Positions 6,811 to 13,661 of a DNA stretch of 13,835 nucleotides are shown here, one piece after another. The notes under the pieces are model-generated. The model was not told the origin of the DNA. It ran no database searches and worked only from the letters and a program-made list of their open reading frames with translations. Each line of letters starts with the position of its first letter. Positions within the stretch are counted from its first letter, which is position 1. The DNA is from CAZHAC01 sp964383855 (lineage in GTDB: Bacteria > Chloroflexota > Dormibacteria > Dormibacterales > Dormibacteraceae), in the NCBI GenBank assembly GCA_964383855.1, contig CAYLIP010000063.1, positions 1 to 13,835 on the forward strand, given 5' to 3'. The position numbers were made by a program, and so were the translations under genes.

Positions 6811-7353
6811 GTGTCCGTCGATGACGCTTTTGACCCCGCTCGAGTGTGGGTTCGGAACGCTGGCGCGGCCTGCACTTCGGCGTCCTTGCTGATCGGCCTC
6901 GGGCTTCTCGGCGTGCCCCGCCTCCCCACTCTGCCGGAGGCGGCCCGCCTCTTCGGGGCGAGCGCCGAGCTCGGCGCCCCCGGCATCCTCGACTACCTCG
7001 CCTGGCCCGGCCGGAGGGCTCCCCTCGACCGCCGGGTCGAGGCTCTCGCGGCCGCCCGCGGCCGCCGCGTCGCCTCCCTTACCCGTCTCGTGCTGCCCGG
7101 GCGCCCTCTGCGGGCGCTGCCGGGCCAGGTCCTCGTCGCCCATCTTCTCTATGGACAGGAACGGCCGCGCGTGTACGGATACTGGGGTTTTCGGCTGCTC
7201 GATCGCGGGACCTGGGACACCGGCGGCCACTCGGTCGTCCTGCTCGGGCCGGCGGACCGAGGCTGGCGCGTGCTCGACCCCAACTGGGAGGGTGTCCAGG
7301 CGTGGCCGCGGCCGGGGATCGCCGTCACCACAACCAGGCTTCGGCTGGCTTAG
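6811..7353 (+). CDS. Putative C39-like (papain-fold) cysteine peptidase
   Basis: This is a 180-residue protein with no signal peptide at this start. N16-x4-C21 (NAGAACTSASLLIGLGLLG) followed by a hydrophobic helix looks like the catalytic Cys helix of C39-like peptidases. GGHSVVLLG (138-146) and WRVLDPN (152-158) look like the catalytic His140 and Asp156/Asn158 strands. That Cys...His...Asp order is typical of C39-like and transglutaminase-like folds, but overall similarity is not obvious, so the function is a fold-level guess. Codon use supports a real plus-strand gene: third positions are almost all G or C. The GTG start at 6811 has only AAGG upstream and may be leaderless. It is the only plus-strand gene among minus-strand ones: divergent from the sigma-like gene, and overlapping the oligoendopeptidase stop by four bases, where the two stop codons share TTAG. 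Confidence 0.65.
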   Translation: MSVDDAFDPARVWVRNAGAACTSASLLIGLGLLGVPRLPTLPEAARLFGASAELGAPGILDYLAWPGRRAPLDRRVEALAAARGRRVASLTRLVLPGRPLRALPGQVLVAHLLYGQERPRVYGYWGFRLLDRGTWDTGGHSVVLLGPADRGWRVLDPNWEGVQAWPRPGIAVTTTRLRLA

Positions 7354-9134
7354 GCCAGCTGTTCGACCTCGCTGACCATGCGGTCGAGGATCTTGAGCCC
7401 GGAATCCCAGAAGGCGGGGTCGTTGACGTCCATGCCCAGCGCCTTGACCAGCTCGTCGGGTCGCCGCGAACCGCCGGCGCCGAGAAACTCCAGGTAGCTG
7501 TCGACGAAGCCGGCTCCAACCTCCTGGTAGCGCTGGTAGATGGCGAGGGCGAGCAGGTTGCCGAAGGCGTACGCATAGACGTAACCGGGCGTGTGCATGA
7601 AGTGCCCGACGTAGCTCCACCAGGCGCTGTGGTCGTCGGTCAGGGTCAGGGAGTCGCCGAACATGGCCTGGAGCGACGCCTGGAAGTGCTCGCCCAGCTG
7701 CTCCGGGGAGAGCTCGCCCTGCCGGCGGCGGGCCGTGTGCACGGCGTCCTCGAAGCGGTTGAAGGCGATCTGCCGGAAGATGGTCGCGAAGCCGCCCTCG
7801 AGCTGCTGGCACAGCATGGACAGGCGCACCTGCGGATCCTTCTCGCCGGCCATCAGGCGGTCGAAAGTCAGCGCCTCCCCGAAGACCGAGGCCGTCTCGG
7901 CCAGGGTCAGCGGCGGGTGGTAATCGAAGATGTGCTGGTGGGTCGCCAGGCGGTCGTGCAGCCCGTGGCCGAGCTCGTGGGCCAGCGTCAGCGCATCGTT
8001 GAGCTGGCCGGTGAAGTTCATGAGCACGAACGGGTGCATGGACGGCGTGGCCGCCGCGCAGTAGGCGCCGCCGCGCTTGCCCGCCTCGACCGGGGCGTCG
8101 ATCCACGACTGCTCGAAGAAGTCCTCGACCAGCCGGCCGGCCCGCTCCGAGAACCGGTAGTAGGAGCCGAGCACGAGCTCGCGGGCCTCGGCCCAGGCGA
8201 TCTTTCGCTGCGTCTGCGCGACCGGGGCGTAGCGGTCCCACTCGTAGAGCTGGTCGAGTCCCAGCAGCCGCCGCTTGACGCGGTAGTAGCGGGCGACGAT
8301 GTCGTAGCGCCCGGTGACCGCCGTGACCAGGGCCTCGACCGCGGCGTCGTCGATCTCGTTGGCGAGGTTGCGCGCGCTGATCCAGCTCGGGTACTTGCGC
8401 AGCCGGTCGTATATGGCCTTGCTCTGGAGGACCACGTTGAAGACGTAAGTCCGCGTGCGGAGGTCGGCCCGGAGCGCCGCCGTGACGGCGTCGGTGGTGC
8501 GCTTGCGCAGCTCGCGATCGGGCTCGCGTAGGTTGGCCAGCGCGGCGTCGATCGGCATCGCGGTGCCGTCGAGGTCCACGTTGATGCCGGTCACCAGCTC
8601 CTCGAAGAGCCGGGTCCAGGAGCCGGTGCCCACCGGGCTGATGTCGGCCAGGAGCCGCTCCTCGGTTTCCGTGAGCTGATGCGGGCGTTCGAGCCGCTCC
8701 TGCTCGACGGTGTGCCGGTAGCGGCCCGCCCTGGGGTCGGCGTAGAGCCGCGCGGCCTGCTCGTCGTCGAGGGCGGCCAGCTCGAGGCTGAAGAAGACCA
8801 TGTGGCGGCCCCGCTCGGCGCCCGCCTCGCGGATGCGGCCGACCAGCCGGCCGGCAACCGGATCGTGCGTGCGCAGGCTGTGCAGCAGCATGGCGTAGAG
8901 GGCGGGTCGCGACTGCCGGTCGTGGTACTCGCCGAGGCTGTCCATCATGTCCGCGAAGGCGGCCGGGTCGAGCTCGGCGATCCGTCCCCGGTAGGCCTGC
9001 TCGAACTCCTGTGCGAACTTCAGCCCTTCGGCCAGGGTGGCCTCGATGGCGGGGTCGTCGGGGGAGGAGTAGAACTCCGTCAGCTCCCAGCGGACGTTCT
9101 CGGCTCCGGTGGCCTCTGCGATCGTCTCGGTCAC
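7350..9134 (-). CDS. pepF: M3-family oligoendopeptidase F (PepF type)
   Basis: This is a zinc metallopeptidase that hydrolyses short peptides, normally in the cytoplasm. The 594-residue length fits PepF/M3B enzymes. The N-terminal oligopeptidase domain begins with TGAENVRWELTEFY, the usual opening of this group. The M3 catalytic domain carries LAHELGHGLHD with zinc ligands H386 and H390 and catalytic E387. The third ligand is probably E413 in LAETASVFGEAL. Further down are HTPGYVYAYAFGNLLALAIY, the substrate-side helix typical of the family, and a short C-terminal helix ending in VEQLA. I chose GTG at 9134 because family similarity begins just there; TTG at 9155 is in frame and would add seven residues. 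Neither has a clear Shine-Dalgarno. It is divergent from the GlsB-like gene and shows no operon link to its neighbours. Identification is firm. Confidence 0.92.
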   Translation of the reverse strand: MTETIAEATGAENVRWELTEFYSSPDDPAIEATLAEGLKFAQEFEQAYRGRIAELDPAAFADMMDSLGEYHDRQSRPALYAMLLHSLRTHDPVAGRLVGRIREAGAERGRHMVFFSLELAALDDEQAARLYADPRAGRYRHTVEQERLERPHQLTETEERLLADISPVGTGSWTRLFEELVTGINVDLDGTAMPIDAALANLREPDRELRKRTTDAVTAALRADLRTRTYVFNVVLQSKAIYDRLRKYPSWISARNLANEIDDAAVEALVTAVTGRYDIVARYYRVKRRLLGLDQLYEWDRYAPVAQTQRKIAWAEARELVLGSYYRFSERAGRLVEDFFEQSWIDAPVEAGKRGGAYCAAATPSMHPFVLMNFTGQLNDALTLAHELGHGLHDRLATHQHIFDYHPPLTLAETASVFGEALTFDRLMAGEKDPQVRLSMLCQQLEGGFATIFRQIAFNRFEDAVHTARRRQGELSPEQLGEHFQASLQAMFGDSLTLTDDHSAWWSYVGHFMHTPGYVYAYAFGNLLALAIYQRYQEVGAGFVDSYLEFLGAGGSRRPDELVKALGMDVNDPAFWDSGLKILDRMVSEVEQLA

Positions 9135-9235
9135 TTCGAGCCAGCTTAGCCGCAAGCGCGCCGGGGTCGCCGGCCGGGGCCCATGGGGCCGGGCTCCTCG
9201 CCCTTGCCAAGCCTCAGCTTACGTGATACCGTCGC

Positions 9236-9241
9236 TATAGC
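9236..9241 (+). promoter_or_regulatory. Possible -10 element for the GlsB-like gene
   Basis: TATAGC at 9236-9241, part of the palindrome GCTATAGC (9234-9241), is followed by a T-rich stretch and lies about 27 bases before the start codon, a sensible distance for a promoter with a short leader. No -35 hexamer is seen at 16-18 bp spacing; the only candidate, TTGCCA at 9204, is too far away. An alternative sigma factor could be used, as expected for a stress gene, but this is a guess. Confidence 0.3.
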
Positions 9242-9253
9242 TTTTTTCTACAT

Positions 9254-9260
9254 AGGAGGG
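9254..9260 (+). promoter_or_regulatory. Strong Shine-Dalgarno site for the GlsB-like gene
   Basis: AGGAGGG lies seven bases before the ATG at 9268. It is close to the perfect anti-Shine-Dalgarno complement and the strongest such site in the window, suggesting high translation. It fixes the start. Confidence 0.85.
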
Positions 9261-9267
9261 TAAGACC

Positions 9268-9561
9268 ATGACGATTCCGACCGGTGATCATCTGATCATC
9301 TTTCTTCTCGTTGGGCTGGTGGCCGGCTTCCTCGCCAGCCATGTCGTCGCCGGCCACGGCTTCGGGCTCCTCGGCGACCTCATCGTGGGCGTGATCGGGG
9401 CCTTCCTGGGCGCCTTCATCCTGGCCGCCCTGGGCGTGGCCGCCACCGGACTGGTGGGCGAGATCGTGATCGCCTTCATCGGCGCCGTCATCCTGCTCGC
9501 GATCGTCCGCCTGTTCATGCGCGGAGGCGGCGGCTGGCGCCGGCGGCGGGGAGTCCTCTAG
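9268..9561 (+). CDS. GlsB/YeaQ/YmgE-type small membrane protein
   Basis: The 97-residue protein has three predicted membrane helices (about 8-27, 36-57 and 63-84) rich in Gly and Ala. It ends in a Gly/Arg-rich cytoplasmic tail (RGGGGWRRRRG). The repeated glycine pattern (LLVGLVAGFLAS, LLGDLIVGVIGAFLGAFI, IAFIGAVILLAIVRL) is that of the transglycosylase-associated GlsB/YeaQ/YmgE family. These are small inner-membrane proteins often induced under general or acid stress; their molecular role is unclear. Length is at the upper end of normal for the family. It has the best ribosome binding site in the window and stands alone between a divergent peptidase gene and a convergent chelatase-like gene. 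Confidence 0.88.
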   Translation: MTIPTGDHLIIFLLVGLVAGFLASHVVAGHGFGLLGDLIVGVIGAFLGAFILAALGVAATGLVGEIVIAFIGAVILLAIVRLFMRGGGGWRRRRGVL

Positions 9562-9585
9562 AACCGTCCCGCTGAGGCAGGGCTC

Positions 9586-9613
9586 GGGGGAGGGACCCGC
9601 CGGTTCCTCCCCC
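9586..9613. terminator. Possible bidirectional hairpin terminator
   Basis: GGGGGAGG (9586-9593) can pair with CCTCCCCC (9606-9613) around a 12-nt loop, in the 75-bp gap between two convergent genes (stops at 9561 and 9637). Only a short TTTT (9635-9638) follows on the plus strand, and no T run follows on the minus strand, so it is at best a weak intrinsic terminator. Position between convergent genes is the main support. Confidence 0.35.
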
Positions 9614-9636
9614 CGGGTCCATTCAGGCCCCGGCTT

Positions 9637-10674
9637 TTATGCCGCCCCGATCACCCGGGAGATGACCTCTCCGAGGTTGGGGCCACCCTTTCCGAAGGGC
9701 ACCGTTCGCAGCCGGTGGGCGTAGACCATCTCGGCGACCTCGCTGATGTGCCCCACCGAGACCTCGTCGGCGCTGTCGTAGGCGGCCTTGGCCTGGGCGG
9801 CCCGGGCGCAGACCAGGTCGGCCCGGTGGCCATCGACCTCTAGCGCCACCGAGAGCTGGGCGATCAGGCGGAGTATCTCCCGCGGCAGCTCGACCTCGGG
9901 AAAGGTGCTGATGGCGCTCGCGATGCGGATCCGGATCGAATCCTCCTCCGCCTGGTGGGTGTCGTAGAAGGCGCCGGGGTCGTCCTCCCAGCCCGCCCGC
10001 TGCTCGACGATGGCCACCCTCTGCTCGAGGTCGCGAATGCCCTCGACGTCGACGCAGAGTCCGAAGCGGTCGAGCAGCTGGGGCCGGAGTTCCCCCTCCT
10101 CGGGGTTCATCGTGCCGACCAGGATGAAGCGCGCCGGGTGGGTCACCGAGACACCCTCCCGCTCCACCGTGTTCACGCCCATGGCGGCCGCGTCGAGCAG
10201 GACGTCGACGATGTGGTCGTCCAGCAGGTTGACCTCGTCGACGTAGAGGATGTTGCGATTGGCCTCGGCCAGCACGCCGGGCTCGAAGCGGCGGGAACCC
10301 TCCTTGAGGGCGGCCTCGAGGTCGATCGTCCCCACCACCCGGTCCTCGGAGGCGTTGATCGGCAGCTCGACGACGCGCATCCGGCGGGTCGTGCTCGGAA
10401 GCGGATCCTCCCCGTTCTCCAGCCGCTCGCGGCAGTCGCTGCAGAGCGTCTCCCGGTCGTCCGGGTGGCACCCGAAGTGGCAGCCGGCCACCACCTGCTG
10501 CTCGGGCAGCAGCCGGGCCAGGGCCCGGACCGCAGTCGACTTCGCGGTGCCCTTCTCGCCCCGGATCAGGACGCCGCCGACCGGCGGGTGGATCGCGTTC
10601 AGGACCAGGGCCAGCTTCATGCGGTCCTGGCCGACGATGGCGGTGAAGGGATACGAGTAGCGGTCGATGGCCAT
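9637..10674 (-). CDS. ChlI/BchI-like AAA+ ATPase (Mg- or cobalt-chelatase I type)
   Basis: This 345-residue AAA+ protein is of the chelatase I-subunit type. These motor subunits form hexamers that drive metal insertion into tetrapyrroles together with a VWA subunit and a large catalytic subunit. It opens with YPFTAIVGQDRMKLALVLNA and has Walker A GEKGTAKST (39-47). A four-cysteine insert C65-x3-C-x8-C-x2-C81 (CHFGC...CSDC) may bind a metal. Walker B ILYVDE is at 142-147, and the ChlI-type GTMNPEEGELRPQLLDRFGL segment follows. A short helical lid domain ends the protein; there is no VWA domain. ATG at 10674 has no Shine-Dalgarno, and TAAACT about 13 bases upstream could be a -10 giving a nearly leaderless message. 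It lies 26 bp after the small membrane protein gene. No large subunit gene is nearby, so the true client is unknown. Confidence 0.88.
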   Translation of the reverse strand: MAIDRYSYPFTAIVGQDRMKLALVLNAIHPPVGGVLIRGEKGTAKSTAVRALARLLPEQQVVAGCHFGCHPDDRETLCSDCRERLENGEDPLPSTTRRMRVVELPINASEDRVVGTIDLEAALKEGSRRFEPGVLAEANRNILYVDEVNLLDDHIVDVLLDAAAMGVNTVEREGVSVTHPARFILVGTMNPEEGELRPQLLDRFGLCVDVEGIRDLEQRVAIVEQRAGWEDDPGAFYDTHQAEEDSIRIRIASAISTFPEVELPREILRLIAQLSVALEVDGHRADLVCARAAQAKAAYDSADEVSVGHISEVAEMVYAHRLRTVPFGKGGPNLGEVISRVIGAA

Positions 10675-10700
10675 GGGTGACTACGCAGTTTACCGAGCGC

Positions 10701-11012
10701 TCAATCCGGGTCTCGATGCTCTCCGAAGGCCAGGAAGAGGACGGCGACCGCGGCCAGGGGGACCAGGTAGGCGAGCGCTCGAACCAGGTCGTCGGGCGGC
10801 CGCAGGTCGCGCGCTCGCATGACCACGAAGAGAAGGAGCGCGCCCACCGCAAGCGCCAGCAGGACGGCAGCCCAGCCGGGCAGGAGCGCGCCGCCGTAGC
10901 GGTCGTACCGGGCGGCGCGCCCGAGGAAGCCGCGCGCGTGCTCGCGGCCCTCGCGCCCGGTGTTGCCCGGGTCAGCGCCGGAGCTGTGACTCGACGGCTC
11001 TTGCGATCTCAT
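10701..11012 (-). CDS. Small membrane protein, two helices, unknown function
   Basis: I do not recognise this family. About 103 residues are encoded: a hydrophilic, charged N-terminal part (residues 1-45, many Arg, Gly and Glu), two hydrophobic helices (about 46-65, LLPGWAAVLLALAVGALLLF; and 77-96, LVRALAYLVPLAAVAVLFLAFG) joined by an acidic/basic turn, and a short charged tail. The frame overlaps the end of the upstream AAA-VWA gene. ATG at 11012 gives a 41-nt overlap; ATG at 11027 is the only other sensible start and gives 56 nt. Neither has a clear ribosome binding site, and no start codon occurs after the upstream stop at 10972, so translational coupling is likely. Its position between two chelatase-like ATPase genes suggests a membrane anchor or partner for them. 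That is inference from context only. Confidence 0.65.
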   Translation of the reverse strand: MRSQEPSSHSSGADPGNTGREGREHARGFLGRAARYDRYGGALLPGWAAVLLALAVGALLLFVVMRARDLRPPDDLVRALAYLVPLAAVAVLFLAFGEHRDPD

Positions 11013-13050
11013 CGCGAGAGAGGTCATAGAGCCCGTAGTAGCGGGCTCCCATGCGCTCGGCGAGGTCGGCGCAGGCGTTGATCGCGTAGGTCTGGTACAT
11101 GGGCGCCACCCGGGCCAGGTGCTGCACCGAGGGCAGGTGCGAGAAGTCGCGGGCGGAATCGATCACCAGCGCCTCCAGGTGCTCGGCATTGATCAGCGCC
11201 GCCACCTTCTGCGCCTCGACCAGGGGCTCCTCCTTGAACATCGAGATGTTCCCCCGCCCGTCCGAGATCAGGACCAGCAGCGGCCGGATCGTGGGGTCGC
11301 GCATGAGCTCGCCGCGGATCACCTTGTAGCCCGCCATCAGGCCGTGCGTGAGCGGCGTGGTGCCTCCGACCGAGAGCCGCTCCAGCCGGCGCTGGGCGAG
11401 CGAGACCGAGGAGGTGGGCCGGAGCACGACTTCGGCCGACCGGTTCTTGAAGATCACGACCGCGACCTTGTCGCGGCGCACGTAGGCGTCCTGGAGCAGC
11501 GAGAGGATGGCGCCCTTGGTGGCGGCCATCCGCTGCTCGGCGTCCATGGAGGCGGAGGCGTCGACCACGAACACGATCAGGTTGCCGACCTTGCGCTCGC
11601 GCACCTTCTGGTGCAGGTCCTGGCGCTCGAGCAGCAGCCGGCCGCCTTCCTCTCGCCCGCGCCGAGCCTGGTGCGGCGCCGCCGCCCTCACGGTGGCGTC
11701 CAGCGCGAGGTCGGTCACCTTCTCCTGCGGCGACGCGCGCACGTACCGGCCGCGCCGGTCGGTTGACTGGGACGCCGCCCGCTTGCCGCCCTGCTTGCGC
11801 TGCCGGCGCTGGCGGGGCAGCTCGATCTTCTTCAGATTGAACAGCTCCTCGGCCTCCACCCCCGCATCGGCGCCACCCGAGGAGCCGCTGGTCGTCCCTT
11901 CGTCGGCGCCGGCCGACTGCTGGCCGGTCTCGCCCTCCGACGCCTGCGGCTCGGCCTGGGCCTCCTCGTCGCCTTCGCCACCGGAGGGCTCGGACTGCAT
12001 ACCTTCCGGCTCCTTCTGCTCACCCGCCTCGGTCGCTTGGGCCTGCTGCGGCTCGGGCTCCGGGTTGCGGTCCCGCTGGATGGGCGCCCGCGCCCGGTGG
12101 AGGAGCGCCAGCTCGGCGGCGTCGTAGATGTCATCGCGGGAGGGCGAGGGGTGCTCGCGGAGCGCCGCCAGGGCGCGCGCCGCGCGGCCGGTGACGACGT
12201 CTCCGCGATGACCCTGCACCTGCGCCTCGACGCAGATCGCAGAGATCAGCCGGGCCTGGCCCTGGGTCAGGGCCAGGCCGGGCAGGGCGTCGATGGCCTC
12301 CACCAGCCGAGCCGCGATCTCGGCGTCCACCGCCTCCCAGTGGGCGAGGAATCCGGGGTCGCTGCGGCGGAAGGCCTGGTCGCGCTCGGCGATCTCGATG
12401 CGCTGCTCGGGGTCGCGGATGCCCTCCACGTCGACGCAGAGCCCGAACCGGTCGAGCAGCTGGGGCCGCAGCTCCCCCTCCTCCGGGTTCATGGTTCCGA
12501 CCAGGATGAAGCGCGAGGGGTGGGTGATCGAGATCCCCTCCCGCTCGACCGTGTTGACGCCCATGGCGGCGGCATCCAGCAGCACGTCCACGATGTGGTC
12601 GTCGAGCAGGTTGACCTCGTCGACGTAGAGGATGTTGCGGTTTGCCTCGGCGAGGACGCCGGGCTCGAAGCGGCGAGCGCCCTGGCGGAGCGCCGACTCG
12701 ATGTCGATGGTGCCGACCACGCGGTCTTCGGACGCGTTGATCGGGAGGTCGACCACCCGCATGCGCCGGCGGACGGCCGGCAGTGGTCCCTGATGCGAGC
12801 GCTCGATGCAGTCGGCGCACCAGGTTTCGCGCTCCGCCGGGTTGCACCCGTAGTGACATCCCTCGACGACCTCGTGGTCGGGCAGAAGGCGGGCCAGCGC
12901 CCGGACCGCGGTCGACTTGCCGGTTCCCCTCTCCCCGCGGATCAGCACCCCGCCTACCGGAGGGTGGACGGCGTTGAGCAGGAGCGCCAGCTTCATCGCG
13001 TCCTGGCCCACGATCGCGCTGAAGGGATAGGTGTGACGGACGGCGGCCAC
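10972..13050 (-). CDS. AAA-VWA chelatase-like protein (ChlI-ChlD fusion, cobaltochelatase type)
   Basis: This 692-residue protein joins a ChlI-type AAA+ domain to a VWA domain, the layout of bacterial putative cobaltochelatase/Mg-chelatase ID proteins. Walker A is GERGTGKST (39-47). A four-cysteine insert (C65, C69, C78, C81) follows, then Walker B ILYVDE (140-145) and the ChlI segment GTMNPEEGELRPQLLDRFGL (185-204). A low-complexity acidic, Gln/Glu/Pro/Ser-rich linker covers about 325-400. A basic patch (RQRRQRKQGGKR, 413-424) comes next. The C-terminal VWA domain has a complete metal site: DASAS (497-501), the TT of GGTTPLTHG (564-565) and SDGRGN (596-601). The start is GTG at 13050, directly before AVRHTYPFSAIVGQD; no good Shine-Dalgarno precedes it. 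It is first in a minus-strand unit with the small membrane protein and the ChlI paralogue. Metal and tetrapyrrole specificity are not readable from sequence, and a non-chelatase role is possible. Confidence 0.9.
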   Translation of the reverse strand: MAAVRHTYPFSAIVGQDAMKLALLLNAVHPPVGGVLIRGERGTGKSTAVRALARLLPDHEVVEGCHYGCNPAERETWCADCIERSHQGPLPAVRRRMRVVDLPINASEDRVVGTIDIESALRQGARRFEPGVLAEANRNILYVDEVNLLDDHIVDVLLDAAAMGVNTVEREGISITHPSRFILVGTMNPEEGELRPQLLDRFGLCVDVEGIRDPEQRIEIAERDQAFRRSDPGFLAHWEAVDAEIAARLVEAIDALPGLALTQGQARLISAICVEAQVQGHRGDVVTGRAARALAALREHPSPSRDDIYDAAELALLHRARAPIQRDRNPEPEPQQAQATEAGEQKEPEGMQSEPSGGEGDEEAQAEPQASEGETGQQSAGADEGTTSGSSGGADAGVEAEELFNLKKIELPRQRRQRKQGGKRAASQSTDRRGRYVRASPQEKVTDLALDATVRAAAPHQARRGREEGGRLLLERQDLHQKVRERKVGNLIVFVVDASASMDAEQRMAATKGAILSLLQDAYVRRDKVAVVIFKNRSAEVVLRPTSSVSLAQRRLERLSVGGTTPLTHGLMAGYKVIRGELMRDPTIRPLLVLISDGRGNISMFKEEPLVEAQKVAALINAEHLEALVIDSARDFSHLPSVQHLARVAPMYQTYAINACADLAERMGARYYGLYDLSRDEIARAVESQLRR

Positions 13051-13109
13051 GGCCCAAGCATAGGAGCGGGTGCGCGGGTGGGCGGCCGGAGCCGGGCGTT
13101 TCCACTCAG

Positions 13110-13661
13110 GTGAGCTACCAGCCAGGCTCGGCCGCGGACTTCGACCGGCTCTACCGGGAGACCTATCCGCGGCTGCTGCGGACCATCCACGCCATCGCCG
13201 GCGACCAGGCGGCGGCCGAGGACTGCGTGCAGGAGGCCTTCGTGCGGGCCTTCCAGGCCTGGCCCCGCTTCCGGCCCGACCGCCCGGCCGAGGCCTGGAT
13301 CCACCAGATCGCGGTCAACGTCGCCATCTCCCACCGGCGCAAGCAGAGGCTGCGCGAGGTGGGCGAGCTGGTGCGCAGGCTCGGCCGCCCGCTCCCGCCG
13401 CCCGATCCCGCGGAGGAGGCCGAGCAGGGCGAGGTGGTGGCCGCGCTTCGCCGGCTGCCGCCCAGGGTCGCTGCCGCCTTCGTGCTCCGGCACTACCACG
13501 GCTACACCAACCGCGAGATCGCCAGCGCGGCCGGCGTCTCCGAGAGGATGGTCGGGCTCCGCCTGGCCCAGGCACGCACCGCCCTGCTCCGCTCGCTGGG
13601 TTCGAGCTGGAACTCACTTCCGACTTCGACGCCCTCCAGCGTTCCCCTGCTGGAGAGATAG
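13110..13661 (+). CDS. ECF-type sigma-70 family RNA polymerase sigma factor
   Basis: This 183-residue group IV (ECF) sigma factor directs RNA polymerase to specific promoters. Region 2 covers about 14-80: LYRETYPRLLRTIHAIAGD, AAEDCVQEAFVRAFQAWPRF and AWIHQIAVNVAISHRRKQR, including the -10 recognition helix. Region 4 covers about 111-163: LRRLPPRVAAAFVLRHYHGYT and the helix-turn-helix NREIASAAGVSERMVGLRLAQAR. A Ser/Thr/Pro-rich tail of some 20 residues follows. The start is GTG at 13110, without a nearby Shine-Dalgarno. The 59 bp to the divergent AAA-VWA start (13050) must hold promoters for both directions, though I could not pick them out. Its stop TAG overlaps the start GTG of the next gene by one base, so the two are co-expressed and the next gene probably encodes its regulator. 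Confidence 0.93.
   Translation: MSYQPGSAADFDRLYRETYPRLLRTIHAIAGDQAAAEDCVQEAFVRAFQAWPRFRPDRPAEAWIHQIAVNVAISHRRKQRLREVGELVRRLGRPLPPPDPAEEAEQGEVVAALRRLPPRVAAAFVLRHYHGYTNREIASAAGVSERMVGLRLAQARTALLRSLGSSWNSLPTSTPSSVPLLER
13652..13655 (+). promoter_or_regulatory. Shine-Dalgarno site for the gene after the sigma factor
   Basis: GGAG, within GGAGAG, sits five bases before the GTG at 13661 and inside the last codons of the sigma gene. It supports the one-base TAGTG stop/start overlap as a real translation start. Confidence 0.6.

Noticed and set aside
7181..7205. Minus-strand codons reading IEQPKTP, resembling the MEQPKTP start of the sigma-like protein
   Set aside because: The match is seven residues long, and flanking bases do not align beyond about a dozen. 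It lies inside the opposite-strand gene, so it is treated as chance.
6784..9210. In-frame upstream extension of the sigma-like gene on the minus strand (over 800 more residues)
   Set aside because: The translation is Arg/Gly/Pro-rich without motifs, and overlaps the M3 peptidase on the same strand and the peptidase-like gene on the other. ATG at 6783 has a ribosome site and begins the sensible protein.
9623..10852. Alternative minus-strand frame of 409 codons over the ChlI-like gene
   Set aside because: It is a shifted reading of the AAA gene, with low-complexity Arg/Gly/Pro composition and no Walker motifs.
11850..12085. Low-complexity stretch in the AAA-VWA gene considered as a DNA repeat
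   Set aside because: It encodes the acidic Glu/Gln/Pro/Ser linker common to ID-type proteins. No regular repeat unit was found in the DNA.
12037..13113. Plus-strand frame of 358 codons opposite the AAA-VWA gene
   Set aside because: It is antisense of a well-supported gene, rich in Asp/Val/Gly/Arg. A similar antisense frame occurs opposite the paralogue (9955-10680), as expected from duplicated sequence.
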